From positions 1-64,000 of the forward strand of contig NZ_JAIBOA010000014.1 in assembly GCF_019458805.1 (NCBI RefSeq): a stretch of 64,000 nucleotides of DNA, read 5' to 3'. Source of the stretch: Actinomadura parmotrematis (GTDB lineage Bacteria > Actinomycetota > Actinomycetes > Streptosporangiales > Streptosporangiaceae). Each line of letters opens with the position of its first letter. The stretch's first letter is position 1. Below the pieces are notes generated by a model. The model made no database searches and was not told the origin of the DNA. It saw only the letters and a list, made by a program, of their open reading frames with translations. Both the position numbers and the translations under genes were made by a program. Shown here piece by piece: positions 1-8,777 of the stretch.

Positions 1-81
1 CCCGCCCCGCACGCGCGTTGGGCGGGAGCGGAGAGGACGGGCGCGGAGAGGGCGGGGGCGATCTGGGCATAGGGTTGGGGC
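1..81. promoter_or_regulatory. folP upstream region with leaderless-type -10 box
   Basis: G-rich sequence with no recognisable coding end; folE would be expected just upstream by synteny but no part of it is seen. TAGGGT at 70-75 lies six bases before the folP ATG at 82, the spacing of an actinobacterial leaderless -10 box. No convincing ribosome site precedes the ATG. Confidence 0.45.
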
Positions 82-990
82 ATGACCAGTGCCGACGTTC
101 CCGGGATGCCCACCCCAGGGCGGTGCCTGGTGATGGGTGTGGTCAACGTCACCCCCGACTCGTTCTCCGACGGAGGCGCCTGGTTCGACGCGGACAAGGC
201 CGTCGGGCACGGGCTCGACCTCGTCGCCGAGGGCGCCGACGTCATCGACGTGGGCGGGGAGTCCACCCGGCCGGGGGCGCAGCGCGTCACCGAGGCCGAG
301 GAGCTGCGGCGGGTCGTGCCCGTTATCGAGGCGTTGGCCGCCGAGGGCGTTCCGGTCAGTGTCGACACGATGCGCGGGTCCGTCGCCGCCGCCGCGGTCG
401 AGGCGGGGGCGCGGCTCGTCAACGATGTCAGCGGCGGGTTCGCCGACCCCGACATGCCCGCGGTCGTGGCGGCGGCGGGCGTGCCCTACGTGGTGATGCA
501 CTGGCGCGGGCACAGCGACGACATGTACAACCGCGCGGTCTACGCCGACGTCGTCACCGAGGTCCGCGACGAGCTGCTGGCGCGGGTGGACGTCGTGCTG
601 GCCGCCGGCGTGGACCCCTCGATGATCGTGCTGGATCCGGGGCTCGGCTTCGCCAAGAGCCCCGACCAGGGCCACAACTGGGCGCTGCTGGCGCATCTGG
701 ACGCGCTCACCGCCACCGGCCATCCGGTGCTGGTCGGCGCGTCCCGCAAGCGGTTCCTCGGGCGGCTGCTGGCGGGCCCGGACGGTGAGCCGCGGCCGTT
801 CGCCGGCAGCGACGACGCGACGGTCGCGGTGTCCGCGCTCGCCGCGGCCGCCGGGGCGTGGGGGGTGCGGGTGCACCGGGTGCGGCCGAACGCGGACGCG
901 GTGCGCGTCGCGCAGGCCGTCCGGGACGCCGGCGGCGTGCTCGCCGACCGCGCGGACGGTGACAGCGACATGAGCGGAGACTCTCCTTGA
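82..990 (+). CDS. folP: dihydropteroate synthase
   Basis: Joins p-aminobenzoate to 6-hydroxymethyl-dihydropterin pyrophosphate in cytoplasmic folate synthesis; the sulfonamide target. The 302-residue protein has the family signatures in order: GVVNVTPDSFSDGG near residue 18, DVGGESTRPGA near 57, SVDTMRG, NDVSGG, LDPGLGFAKS and the late GASRKRFLG and VHRV segments. A TIM barrel of usual length. First gene of an overlapping folate operon: its TGA (988-990) overlaps the TTG start of the next gene by four bases. ATG at 82 is preferred because of the -10 box at 70-75; ATG at 106 is possible. Confidence 0.96.
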   Translation: MTSADVPGMPTPGRCLVMGVVNVTPDSFSDGGAWFDADKAVGHGLDLVAEGADVIDVGGESTRPGAQRVTEAEELRRVVPVIEALAAEGVPVSVDTMRGSVAAAAVEAGARLVNDVSGGFADPDMPAVVAAAGVPYVVMHWRGHSDDMYNRAVYADVVTEVRDELLARVDVVLAAGVDPSMIVLDPGLGFAKSPDQGHNWALLAHLDALTATGHPVLVGASRKRFLGRLLAGPDGEPRPFAGSDDATVAVSALAAAAGAWGVRVHRVRPNADAVRVAQAVRDAGGVLADRADGDSDMSGDSP

Positions 991-1403
991 CCAAGGAGCT
1001 GGACGAGGTCCACGCCGAGTTCTACGCCGCGTTCGAGGCCGGTGACCTCGACCGCATGGCGGCGGTGTGGGCGGACGGCGCGTTCGCCGCCGGGGTGAGC
1101 TGCGTGCATCCGGGCTGGCCGATGCTGCGGGGCCGCGACGAGGTGCTGCGCTCCTGGGCGCTGATCATGGCGAACACCACCTACATCCAGTTCGTCCTCA
1201 CCGGCGTGGAGACCGACGTGTACGGCGACCATGCGGTGGTGACGTGCGAGGAGAACGTGCTGACCGCCGACGACGAGAACGAGGACGGGTTCCTCGCCGG
1301 GGGCAGCATCGTCGCGACGAAGGTGTTCGTGCGGGACGGCGGGGAATGGCGCCTGCTGCTCCACCACGGTTCGCCCGTCCTGAACAGCGCAGAGGAAGAA
1401 TGA
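987..1403 (+). CDS. SnoaL/NTF2-like protein of the folate operon
   Basis: 138 residues with the alpha+beta cone pattern of the NTF2/SnoaL fold: an N-terminal helix (DEVHAEFYAAFEAGDLDRM), a WADGA strand, the middle GxDEVLRSWALIM helix and C-terminal strands ending WRLLLHHGSPV. It sits between folP and folB. TTG start overlaps the folP stop (TTGA), with GCGGAGA upstream; the stop overlaps folB by ATGA. The fold is used by many small enzymes and binding proteins, so no reaction can be assigned. Its place suggests an accessory role in pterin or folate metabolism, which is inference only. Confidence 0.85.
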   Translation: MTKELDEVHAEFYAAFEAGDLDRMAAVWADGAFAAGVSCVHPGWPMLRGRDEVLRSWALIMANTTYIQFVLTGVETDVYGDHAVVTCEENVLTADDENEDGFLAGGSIVATKVFVRDGGEWRLLLHHGSPVLNSAEEE

Positions 1404-1765
1404 CTCTCGACCGCATCGAACTGCGCGGGCTGCGGGCCCGCGGCCGGCACGGCGTCCTGGCGGCCGAGCGGGAGCTCGGGCAGGAGTTCGTCGTGGACGT
1501 CGCGCTCGGGCTCGACACCCGCCCGGCCGCGGCGGCGGACGACCTGTCGCGTACCGTCGACTACGGATCACTCGCGGGCCGTCTCGTCGCCGCCGTGGAG
1601 GGGGACCCGGTCGACCTCATCGAGACGCTCGCCGACCGGCTCGCGGGGATCTGTCTGGAAGACCCGGTCGTGGCGGAGGCGGAGGTCACCGTCCACAAGC
1701 CGAGCGCCCCCGTGCCGCACCCCTTCACGGACGTGGCCGTGAAGATCAGGAGGAGTCGCCCATGA
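1400..1765 (+). CDS. folB: dihydroneopterin aldolase
   Basis: 121 residues. Splits 7,8-dihydroneopterin into 6-hydroxymethyl-dihydropterin and glycolaldehyde, feeding FolK and FolP. Family features: LRGLRARGRHGVLAAERELGQ at the N-terminus with the active-site Glu, the D-Y-G-SLA segment (TVDYGSLAG), LIETLADRLA, and the C-terminal VHKPSAPVPHPF containing the catalytic Lys. ATG lies in ATGA over the previous stop, with AGAGGAAG at 1391-1398 as ribosome site; the end overlaps folK in the same way. Confidence 0.96.
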   Translation: MTLDRIELRGLRARGRHGVLAAERELGQEFVVDVALGLDTRPAAAADDLSRTVDYGSLAGRLVAAVEGDPVDLIETLADRLAGICLEDPVVAEAEVTVHKPSAPVPHPFTDVAVKIRRSRP

Positions 1766-2340
1766 CAGCGTCCGACCCGATGCCCGACCGCACCGCGACC
1801 GGTGGCCACATGCTCGTGCAGCACCGCGTGGTGTTCTCCCTCGGCAGCAACCTCGGCGACCGCCTGGACAACATCCAGGAGGCCGTCGACGCCCTCTTCG
1901 ACGCGCCGGGCCTGCATTTCGTGGCGTTCTCCCCGGTGTACGAGACGGCTCCGTTCGCGCCTCCCGGGCAGGACATCCCCGAGCAGGGCGACTTCCTGAA
2001 CATCGTGCTCGTCGCCGACACCCGGCTCCCTCCGGAGAACCTGCTGGAGCGGGTGCTGAACATCGAGAACTCGATGCGGCGGGTCCGCGAGGTCCGCTGG
2101 GGTCCGCGGACGCTGGACATCGACATCGTGGTGTTCGGCGACGTGTCGTCCGACGACCCTGATCTGACGCTGCCGCACCCGCGCGCGCACGAGCGGGCGT
2201 TCGTGCTCGTGCCGTGGGCCGATATCGAGCCCGACGTGCTGCTGCCCGGTCACGGCCGGGTCGGCGATCTGGCCGAGGCCGTCGGTGCGAAGGACGCCGT
2301 GACGCGGCGCGACGACCTGACCCTCCAGCAACCTGCATGA
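1762..2340 (+). CDS. folK: HPPK, 6-hydroxymethyl-dihydropterin pyrophosphokinase
   Basis: 192 residues. Transfers pyrophosphate from ATP to 6-hydroxymethyl-dihydropterin, making the FolP substrate. Signatures: SLGSNLGDR near residue 27, SPVYETAPF, DFLNIV, and RWGPRTLDIDIVVFGD, whose two Asp residues bind magnesium, then LPHPRAHERAFVLVPWADI. The roughly 20 residues before the core are an extension; a start at a later in-frame ATG (VAL/MLVQHRVVF region) is possible, but the ATGA overlap with folB supports 1762. Confidence 0.96.
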   Translation: MTASDPMPDRTATGGHMLVQHRVVFSLGSNLGDRLDNIQEAVDALFDAPGLHFVAFSPVYETAPFAPPGQDIPEQGDFLNIVLVADTRLPPENLLERVLNIENSMRRVREVRWGPRTLDIDIVVFGDVSSDDPDLTLPHPRAHERAFVLVPWADIEPDVLLPGHGRVGDLAEAVGAKDAVTRRDDLTLQQPA

Positions 2341-2810
2341 AGCCGTCGAAGCCTCCGTTCCTCGTCGCCCTGGTGGTCGTCGTCGCGGCGATCACCTGGG
2401 CGGTGGTGCGGACCGCCTACCTGTCGCTGCCGCCGCTGCCGTGGACGGCGGTCCCGACGCTGCTGCTCCTCGCCGCCGGGGAGGTCATCGCGGGCGTGAA
2501 CGTGCTGCGCCGGATCCGGCACCGGCCGGGGACGCGCCGGGTCGAGCCGCTCGCGGTGGCGCGGATGGCGGCGTTCGGGAAGGCGAGCGCGCACGCGGCG
2601 GCGGTGCTCGCCGGGGTGTTCCTGGGGTTCGCGGCGAGCCTCGGCGGCGATCTGGACAAGCCGACGCCGCGCCACGACTTCTTCGTGAGCGGCGGGACGG
2701 CGGCGGCGGCGCTGGTGCTGGTCGGCGCCGCGTTCTTCCTGGAGTTCGCGTGCCGGGTGCCGAAGGACCCGGACGAGGAGAGCCGCACCCGCGGGGCGTC
2801 CCGCGCCTGA
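2337..2810 (+). CDS. DUF3180 family membrane protein
   Basis: 157 residues, four predicted membrane helices in two pairs (residues about 8-28, 36-55, 82-102, 118-138) separated by a basic loop RRIRHRPGTRRVEPLAVARM. Actinobacteria usually carry this uncharacterised family directly after folK; the M. tuberculosis equivalent would be Rv3605c. The ATG overlaps the folK stop (ATGA), so it is translated with the folate genes. Function unknown; pterin or folate transport would be a guess. Confidence 0.85.
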   Translation: MKPSKPPFLVALVVVVAAITWAVVRTAYLSLPPLPWTAVPTLLLLAAGEVIAGVNVLRRIRHRPGTRRVEPLAVARMAAFGKASAHAAAVLAGVFLGFAASLGGDLDKPTPRHDFFVSGGTAAAALVLVGAAFFLEFACRVPKDPDEESRTRGASRA

Positions 2811-2841
2811 CGGGCGGGCGTCCCGCGCCCGGGGGAGGCCC

Positions 2842-3864
2842 TCAGGGCTTCAGCAGGTACGGGACGCCGGCGTCGAGGAGGCGGCGCGGGAACGCGTCGC
2901 GGAGCCGCCAGAGGCCCGCGTCGACGACGAAGTGCGCCATGACGGCGCCGAGGTAGGCGCCGTACAGGGCGCGGGCCGCGCCGTCCGGCGAGCCGTGCAG
3001 GTGGGACGCGTAAGCGAGGCCAATGCCGCCGAGGACGGCGATCGCGGTGAGCGCGAGCGTCCCGGCTCCGGGACGGTGGCCGGGGCGCGGCGCGCCCGAC
3101 AGCAGGCCGACGAGGAGCAGGTACTGGAAGCCGTGCGCGATGGTGAGGCCCGCGACGGCCGGGTACGGGGTGCCGAAGGCGAACACCGGCGCGAAGAACA
3201 GCAGCGAGATCAGGTAGACGGCGACGAAGGGACGCGGCCGGGCGGTGCGGCGTGCCAGCCCGTACAGGCCGACGGCGGCGCCGGCGGCGAACACGGCGAG
3301 CGCGGCGGGGAACAGGGGCCGCAGCCGCGCGTCGACGCCGAGCTGGAGCAGGTCGGGGTGGGTGAGCAGGCCGGCGATGCCGCCGACGCCCGCGATCATG
3401 ATGCCGAGGCGCTCGGGGCGCGACAGGGAGCCGCCGCCCTGGCAGATGCCGGCGAGCGCCGCCATGCCGAGGTTCTGCTTCTGGAAGTGGAAGAACTGCC
3501 AGGCGAAGAACGCCAGCAGCGCCCACTGGAACCGGCTGTAGGGGACGGCGACCGCGGCGGCGGCGGTCCCGGCGACCAGCGCGGCGGGCGCGACGATGTA
3601 GCGGCCGGGGTGGGTGCGGGCGTGGCCGCGGACTTCGGGGAGGGTGAAGAACCATGCCGTCGAGGCGACGTGCACGGACGAGCCGAGGAACAGCAGCGTT
3701 CCGAGGGCGGCGCCCGGGTCGTCGCCGGCGGCCGGGGCGAGCGCGATCGCGGCGGCGAACGCCGCCAGCGACAGCGCGATGGTGCCCGCCAGCCAGGTGC
3801 GGCGCAGCGTCCGGAACACCGGAGGCTGCGCCACGCCGGCGGCGGTGGGGGACGCCGTCGTCAT
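2842..3864 (-). CDS. polytopic membrane protein of unknown function
   Basis: 340 residues with roughly nine or ten hydrophobic segments. Conserved-looking polar and aromatic residues lie in or beside them: LGSSVHVASTAWFF (about 50-63), FFAWQFFHFQKQNLG (about 125-139), IAHGFQYLLLV and AVMAHFVVDAGLWRLRD near the C-terminus. Several membrane-embedded histidines suggest metal or haem binding and recall Brp/Blh-type proteins, but similarity by eye is weak. Start ATG at 3864 follows the 68-residue membrane gene by five bases and they probably share a transcript with nuoD. Confidence 0.7.
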   Translation of the reverse strand: MTTASPTAAGVAQPPVFRTLRRTWLAGTIALSLAAFAAAIALAPAAGDDPGAALGTLLFLGSSVHVASTAWFFTLPEVRGHARTHPGRYIVAPAALVAGTAAAAVAVPYSRFQWALLAFFAWQFFHFQKQNLGMAALAGICQGGGSLSRPERLGIMIAGVGGIAGLLTHPDLLQLGVDARLRPLFPAALAVFAAGAAVGLYGLARRTARPRPFVAVYLISLLFFAPVFAFGTPYPAVAGLTIAHGFQYLLLVGLLSGAPRPGHRPGAGTLALTAIAVLGGIGLAYASHLHGSPDGAARALYGAYLGAVMAHFVVDAGLWRLRDAFPRRLLDAGVPYLLKP

Positions 3865-3869
3865 CGCGG

Positions 3870-4076
3870 TCAGACGCCGCCGCAGCTTCCGGCGGCGCCC
3901 GCCGAGTCGCCGACGACCAGGAACGCGAACGCGGCGGCGGCGAACACCAGCACGATCAGCGCCGCGATGGCGACGCCGAGCAGCGCGCGCTTCGGGCCGC
4001 GGCCCTTGCCGGGCTGCGGCGGCTGCGGGCGCCAGCCGGCCCACGGGTCGGCGGCCTGGACGTCCATGGAGGTCAT
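3870..4076 (-). CDS. small single-pass membrane protein
   Basis: 68 residues: a Pro/Gln-rich head (WAGWRPQPPQPGKGRGPKRA), one membrane helix LLGVAIAALIVLVFAAAAFAFLVV (written here only by extent, about residues 32-53), and a short tail ending SCGGV. GAGAGGAGTCCCC before the ATG at 4076 gives a good ribosome site. It lies between nuoD and the polytopic protein, all on the minus strand. No family recognised. Confidence 0.65.
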   Translation of the reverse strand: MTSMDVQAADPWAGWRPQPPQPGKGRGPKRALLGVAIAALIVLVFAAAAFAFLVVGDSAGAAGSCGGV

Positions 4077-4137
4077 GGGGACTCCTCTCGTCGCGTATGG
4101 GACGGCGGAGAGGAGGTGCCGGTTCGCGTCATATGAA

Positions 4138-5298
4138 CTATTTGTCGATATCTCCAACGACGAAGAACATCGACCCGAGGATCGCCACCATGTCGGCGAC
4201 GAGGGTGCCGGGCAGCATCTCCGACAGCACCTGGACGTTGGAGAACGACGCCGAGCGCAGCTTCAGCCGCCACGGCGTCTTCTCGCCGCGCGACACCAGG
4301 TAGTAGCCGTTCAGGCCGAGCGGGTTCTCCGTCCAGGCGTAGGTGTGGCCCTCGGGGACCTTCAGCACCTTCGGCAGCCGCTGGTTGATCGGGCCGGGCG
4401 GCAGCTCGGCGAGCCGGTCCAGGCAGGCGTCGGCGAGGTCCAGGGAGGCGTGCACCTGGTCGTGCAGGCACTCGAACCGGGCGAGGCAGTCGCCGCCCGC
4501 GCGGGTGACGACGGGGACGTCGAGGTCGCCGTAGGCGAGGTAGGGCTCGTCGCGGCGCAGGTCGAAGTCGACGCCGGAGGCGCGCGCGATCGGCCCCGAC
4601 ACCCCGTACTGCAGGATCTGCTCGCGGGACAGGACGCCGACGCCGCGGGTGCGGGCCCGGAAGATCTCGTTGCCCATGATCACGTCGGTGATCCGGCCCA
4701 TCCCGGCGCGTACGCCGGCGACGGCGGCGCGGGCGCGCCCGGTCCAGCCGAGCGGCGGCTCCTCCTTGAGGCCGCCGACCCGGTTGAACATGTAGTGCAT
4801 GCGGCCGCCCGACACCTCCTCCATGACGCGCTGGAGGCGCTCGCGCTCGTCGAACGCGTAGAACACCGGGGTGATCGCGCCGACTTCGAGGGGGTAGGAG
4901 CCGAGGAACATCAGGTGGTTCAGCACCCGGTTGAGCTCGGCGAGCAGGGTGCGCGTCCACACCGCGCGGGCCGGGACCTCCATGCCGAGCATCCGCTCGA
5001 CCGCGAGGACGACGCCGAGCTCGCTGGAGAACGCCGACAGCCAGTCGTGCCGGTTCGCCAGCACGATGATCTGCCGGAAGTCGCGGACCTCGAAGAGCTT
5101 CTCGGCGCCGCGGTGCATGTACCCGACGATCGGCTCGGCGGTGCGGATGCGCTCGCCGTCCAGGGCGAGGCGGAGCCGCAGCACGCCGTGCGTGGAGGGG
5201 TGCTGCGGGCCGATGTTGAGGACCATGTCCTCGGTGGCCAGCTCGGCGGCGCCCGCGCCGATGCCCACGGTCCGTTCGGTGCTCATGTCAGAACTCAT
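4138..5298 (-). CDS. nuoD: NuoD-like 49-kDa complex I subunit paralogue
   Basis: 386 residues of the NuoD/NDUFS2 family (complex I quinone-site subunit, related to the NiFe-hydrogenase large subunit). Visible: [14 protein letters not shown] with His37, the position of quinone-site His38 of Thermus Nqo4; [30 protein letters not shown]; and [18 protein letters not shown]. The family's DY(L/V)S motif reads HDWLS, with Trp86 at the place of quinone-site Tyr87. It stands apart from any nuo operon, so it is probably a second copy with an altered role. Start at ATG 5298 has GGAG upstream; an upstream GTG would add 17 residues. Confidence 0.9.
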   Translation of the reverse strand: MSSDMSTERTVGIGAGAAELATEDMVLNIGPQHPSTHGVLRLRLALDGERIRTAEPIVGYMHRGAEKLFEVRDFRQIIVLANRHDWLSAFSSELGVVLAVERMLGMEVPARAVWTRTLLAELNRVLNHLMFLGSYPLEVGAITPVFYAFDERERLQRVMEEVSGGRMHYMFNRVGGLKEEPPLGWTGRARAAVAGVRAGMGRITDVIMGNEIFRARTRGVGVLSREQILQYGVSGPIARASGVDFDLRRDEPYLAYGDLDVPVVTRAGGDCLARFECLHDQVHASLDLADACLDRLAELPPGPINQRLPKVLKVPEGHTYAWTENPLGLNGYYLVSRGEKTPWRLKLRSASFSNVQVLSEMLPGTLVADMVAILGSMFFVVGDIDK

Positions 5299-5386
5299 GG
5301 TCACGACTCCGTCGTTCCGCCTCGCGCGATCACTCCGCCATCGTCCCATGGCGAACCGTGCCGCTTTTCCGGTTGACTATGCGGCA
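5299..5386. promoter_or_regulatory. divergent promoter region, nuoD-like / PH-domain gene
   Basis: 88 bases between divergent starts. On the plus strand TTGACTATGCGGCA lies just before the ATG at 5387 in a locally AT-richer stretch (CTTTTCCGGTTGACTAT). It probably drives the PH-domain pair. Confidence 0.3.
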
Positions 5387-6007
5387 ATGAACGCATCCGC
5401 TGGCGAATCACCCCAAGACGCGCCGGTGCCCCAGGCGCCGGCGCCGCCCTCCGCGCCGCCCCCCGCGCCCCGGCAGCCGGGCGGGCCGCCGCCGCACGCG
5501 CAGCCGCACTATCCGGTGGACGCGGTGTTCGCGACCGGGGACGGGCGGCAGTGGGCCCGGCTGTCGCGGCGCTACCCGTGGGAACGCCGGATCTCCATGA
5601 CGCTGTGGGCGGTGCTCACCGGTGCCGTCGGCGCGCTCGTGCTGTGGCGGAGCGGCGGGACGCTCGCCGCGATCCTCTGGACGGCCGCCGTGGTGCTCGC
5701 CACCGTCCTCGGCTGGATCGCGGCGGAACTGGCCTACCGGGCGTACGGGTACGCCGAGCGGGCGGACGACCTGATCGTCACGCACGGCGTGCTGGTGAAG
5801 CGCCTCATCGTCGTGCCCTACGGGCGGATGCAGTTCGTGGACGTCACCGCGGGCCTGCTGGAGCGCTGGTTCGGTGTGGCGACGGTGCGGATGCACACCG
5901 CCGCCGCCGCGACCGACGCCCGCATCCCGGGCCTGCCCGCGGACGAGGCCGCCCGGCTGCGCGACAGCCTCGCCCGCAAGGGCGAGGAACGGAGCATGGG
6001 CCTGTGA
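5387..6007 (+). CDS. PH-domain (DUF304) membrane protein
   Basis: 206 residues. A Pro/Ala-rich cytoplasmic tail (about 1-45) leads to two membrane helices (about 72-120), then one bacterial PH-like domain beginning YRAYGYAERADDLIVTHGVL and containing VPYGRMQFVDVTAGLLERWFG and VRMHTAAAATDARIPGL. This is the YdbS type of a two-gene unit; the partner follows with a GTGA overlap. Role unknown; the family is linked to envelope functions. ATG 5387 chosen; in-frame ATG 5348 would add 13 residues. Confidence 0.85.
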   Translation: MNASAGESPQDAPVPQAPAPPSAPPPAPRQPGGPPPHAQPHYPVDAVFATGDGRQWARLSRRYPWERRISMTLWAVLTGAVGALVLWRSGGTLAAILWTAAVVLATVLGWIAAELAYRAYGYAERADDLIVTHGVLVKRLIVVPYGRMQFVDVTAGLLERWFGVATVRMHTAAAATDARIPGLPADEAARLRDSLARKGEERSMGL

Positions 6008-7521
6008 GCAGCCCCTACAACCGGCCGATCGGCCCCTACGGGAGGCAGGGACCGTACGGGCCGCAGGGGCCGTACGGACCGCCGCAGGGCCCGTACGGTC
6101 CGCCGCAAGGCCCGCCGGGCCCGTACGGGCCGCCGCCGCAGCCGTACGGCCCGCCCCGCCCGCCCTACGGGCCGCCCGGCGGTCCCGGCGCGTACCAGGC
6201 GCCTCCCGTCCGCTTCTCCGAGGGGACGCACCGGCTGCACTGGGCGACGATGCCGCTGCGCGGGTTCGCGTTCCTGATCGTCTACTTCGTCCTGCTCGGT
6301 TTCCCGCTGCTGCTGACTCGCACGAGCGACGACGAGACGGTGCTGTCGAGCCCGTTCATCGCGCTCCGGTTCCTGATCGTGACGGCGGTGTTCGCCGTGC
6401 TAGCCGCGGTCGCCGGCCTCTGGGGCTGGCTCGCGGTGCGGTTCCGGGTGGACGGCGACGACCTCGTCGTCGAGAACGGGCTGCTGCGCAAGCGCGCGCG
6501 GCGGATCCCGCTGTCGCGCGTGCAGGCCATCGACCTGGTGCGGCCGCTCGTGACGCGCATTTTCGGGCTGACCGAGGTGCGCGTGGAGCTGGCGGGCGGC
6601 GACCAGGGCGAGATCGCGCTGCGCTACCTCGGCCGCAACGCCGCCCAGCAGCTCCGCGCGGAGCTGCTGGCGCGCGCCGCGGGCCTGCCGGGCCACACGC
6701 CCGAGGCGCCCGAGCGGCCGCTCTGGCGGACGCCGTTCGGGTCGCTGCTCGGGTCGCTGCTCATCCGGCTGCCGGTCCTCGCCACCGTGCTGCTGTTCTT
6801 CGCGTCGCTGATGTTCATGGTGGTCGCCCGCGAGCCGGGCATGCTCGCCGTCGCCGTCCCCGCGCTGCTCGGCCTGATCCGCGCGGTCATCGCGCCGATG
6901 GTGATGTACGCGGGGTTCACCGCGGCGCTGTCGCCCGACGGCGTCCGGCTGCGGTACGGGCTGCTGGAGACGCGCATGCAGACGGTGCCGCCGGGCCGGG
7001 TGCAGGCGGTCGCGCTGGTCGAGCCGGTCCTATGGAAGGCGCTCGGCTGGGCGCGGCTGGACGTCACCGTCGCCGGTTACGCGGGGGAGCGGCAGGCACT
7101 GTCGTCGACGCTGCTGCCGGTCGCGCCGCGCGCGGTCTGCCTGCACCTCATCTCGCAGGTCTTCTCGGGCACGAACGTGGACGCCGTCCCGCTGGTGCCG
7201 GCGTCCGGGCGCGGGATGGCGCTCGACCGCGCGGACGGCGCCGGTACCGACGAGCGCATCTTCGTGTCCCGGCACGGCTGGCCGGGCCGCCGTACCGACG
7301 TCATCGCGCACGCGCGCGCGCAGAGCGTGCGGCTCACCGTGAACCCGATGCAACGCCTCCTCGGCCTGGCGACCGTGCACGTGGACGCGCCGCCCGGCCC
7401 GGTGAAGGTGGACGCCGCCGACCGCGAGCTCGGGGAGGCGCGCGCCATCGTGGACGCCGTGGCGAAGCGCTCGCTCGCCGCCCGGCGCGCCGGGGGCGAC
7501 AAGGCCCGCTGGGCGCGCTGA
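6004..7521 (+). CDS. multi-PH-domain (YdbT-type) membrane protein
   Basis: 505 residues. Residues 1-70 are a low-complexity tail of PYGPP/PYGPQ repeats. Then two membrane helices (about 88-145), a PH domain (DDLVVENGLLRKRARRIPL...RVQAIDLVRPLVTRIFGL), two more helices (about 258-310), a second PH domain (GVRLRYGLLETRMQTVPPGRVQAVALVEP) and a degenerate third (FVSRHGWPGRRTDVIAHARAQSVRL). GTG start overlaps the preceding stop. It forms a YdbS/YdbT-like pair with that gene. The proline repeat may bind partners or be disordered; this is inference. Confidence 0.87.
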   Translation: MSSPYNRPIGPYGRQGPYGPQGPYGPPQGPYGPPQGPPGPYGPPPQPYGPPRPPYGPPGGPGAYQAPPVRFSEGTHRLHWATMPLRGFAFLIVYFVLLGFPLLLTRTSDDETVLSSPFIALRFLIVTAVFAVLAAVAGLWGWLAVRFRVDGDDLVVENGLLRKRARRIPLSRVQAIDLVRPLVTRIFGLTEVRVELAGGDQGEIALRYLGRNAAQQLRAELLARAAGLPGHTPEAPERPLWRTPFGSLLGSLLIRLPVLATVLLFFASLMFMVVAREPGMLAVAVPALLGLIRAVIAPMVMYAGFTAALSPDGVRLRYGLLETRMQTVPPGRVQAVALVEPVLWKALGWARLDVTVAGYAGERQALSSTLLPVAPRAVCLHLISQVFSGTNVDAVPLVPASGRGMALDRADGAGTDERIFVSRHGWPGRRTDVIAHARAQSVRLTVNPMQRLLGLATVHVDAPPGPVKVDAADRELGEARAIVDAVAKRSLAARRAGGDKARWAR

Positions 7522-7556
7522 TCGCGAACCGGGTCCGCAGGCCCCACCCGGCCGCA

Positions 7557-7568
7557 TATTGTCCGGGC
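7557..7568 (+). promoter_or_regulatory. leaderless-type -10 box of P450 gene
   Basis: TATTGT at 7557-7562, six bases before the ATG at 7569, in a short AT-rich patch. No Shine-Dalgarno sequence is present, so a leaderless transcript is likely. Confidence 0.45.
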
Positions 7569-8777
7569 ATGAGTGAGATGTCCTACGACCCCTGGTCGCC
7601 GGCGTTCGTCGCCGACCCCTACCCGGCGTTCGCCCGCCTGCGCGCCGAGCGCCCGGTCTTCTTCGACGAGCCGACCGGCCAGTGGGTGGTGAGCCGCCAC
7701 GCCGACGTGGACGCGCTGCTGCGGGACCGCCGCCTCGGCCGCTCCTACCTGCACCTCGCCACCCACGAGGAGTTCGGGCAGGCCGCCGAGCCGGAGTTCC
7801 TGCGCCCGTTCTGGGACCTGGTCAGGGCGGGCATGCTGGACGTCGAGCCGCCCACCCACACCCGGCTCCGCCGCCTCGTGTCCAAGGCGTTCACCGCCCG
7901 CATGGTCGAGGGCCTGCGCCCGATGGTCCGCGCGCTCGCGACCGGCCTCGCCGAGGGTTTCGCGGCCAAGGGCGGCGGCGACCTGCTCGCCGAGGTCGCC
8001 GAGCCGCTGCCGGTCACCGTCATCGCCGAGATGCTCGGCGTGCCCGAGTCCGACCGGCCGCTGCTGCGCCCCTGGTCCGCCGACATCTGCGGCATGTACG
8101 AGCTGAACCCCTCGCAGGAGGCGCAGGAGACCGCGGTGCGCGCCGCCACCGAGTTCTCCGACTACCTGCGCGGTCTCGCCCGCGCGCGCGCAGCCGAGCC
8201 CCGCGACGACCTCATCAGCGCGCTCGCCCAGGTCGCCGACGAGGGCGACCGCCTCACCGAGGACGAGCTCATCGGCACCTGCGTGCTGCTGCTGAACGCC
8301 GGGCACGAGGCGACCGTGAACGCCACCGGCAACGGCTGGTGGTCGCTGTTCCGCAACCCCGGCGAGCTGGAGCGGCTCCGCGCCGACCACGGCCTCCTCG
8401 CCACCGGCGTCGACGAGCTGCTGCGCTACGACACCCCGGCGCCCATGTTCGAGCGGTGGGTGCTGGAGGACATCGAGATCGGCGGCGTCACGATCCCGCG
8501 CGGCGCCGAGATCGCGCTGCAGTTCGCCTCCGCCAACCGCGACCCCGAGGCGTTCGACGACCCCGACCGCCTCGACCTCGGCCGGACCCGCAACCCGCAC
8601 ATCACCTTCGGGCTCGGCGTCCACTACTGCCTCGGCGCGCCGCTCGCCCGCATCGAGATGGCCGAGTCGTTCGGCGCGCTGCTGCGCGCCGCGCCCGGCA
8701 TGCGGCTCGCCGCCGAGCCCGCGTGGAAGGCCGGGTTCGTGCTGCGCGGCCTTCAGGGGCTCGCGGTCGAGATCTGA
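7569..8777 (+). CDS. cytochrome P450 with Ala at the I-helix Thr position
   Basis: 402 residues, a soluble bacterial P450. The ExxR motif is EL LR at 283-286 and the haem loop FGLGVHYCLGAPLAR carries Cys354. The I-helix reads AGHEATVN (244-251): the residue after the acidic Glu247, normally the oxygen-activating Thr, is Ala248. Ferredoxin and reductase genes are not nearby, so redox partners come from elsewhere. Substrate unknown. The 3' end overlaps the convergent methyltransferase gene by 25 bases. Confidence 0.93.
   Translation: MSEMSYDPWSPAFVADPYPAFARLRAERPVFFDEPTGQWVVSRHADVDALLRDRRLGRSYLHLATHEEFGQAAEPEFLRPFWDLVRAGMLDVEPPTHTRLRRLVSKAFTARMVEGLRPMVRALATGLAEGFAAKGGGDLLAEVAEPLPVTVIAEMLGVPESDRPLLRPWSADICGMYELNPSQEAQETAVRAATEFSDYLRGLARARAAEPRDDLISALAQVADEGDRLTEDELIGTCVLLLNAGHEATVNATGNGWWSLFRNPGELERLRADHGLLATGVDELLRYDTPAPMFERWVLEDIEIGGVTIPRGAEIALQFASANRDPEAFDDPDRLDLGRTRNPHITFGLGVHYCLGAPLARIEMAESFGALLRAAPGMRLAAEPAWKAGFVLRGLQGLAVEI

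Noticed and set aside
2932-5376. Plus-strand 814-residue frame
   Set aside because: Lies opposite nuoD and the membrane genes, which have clear motifs.
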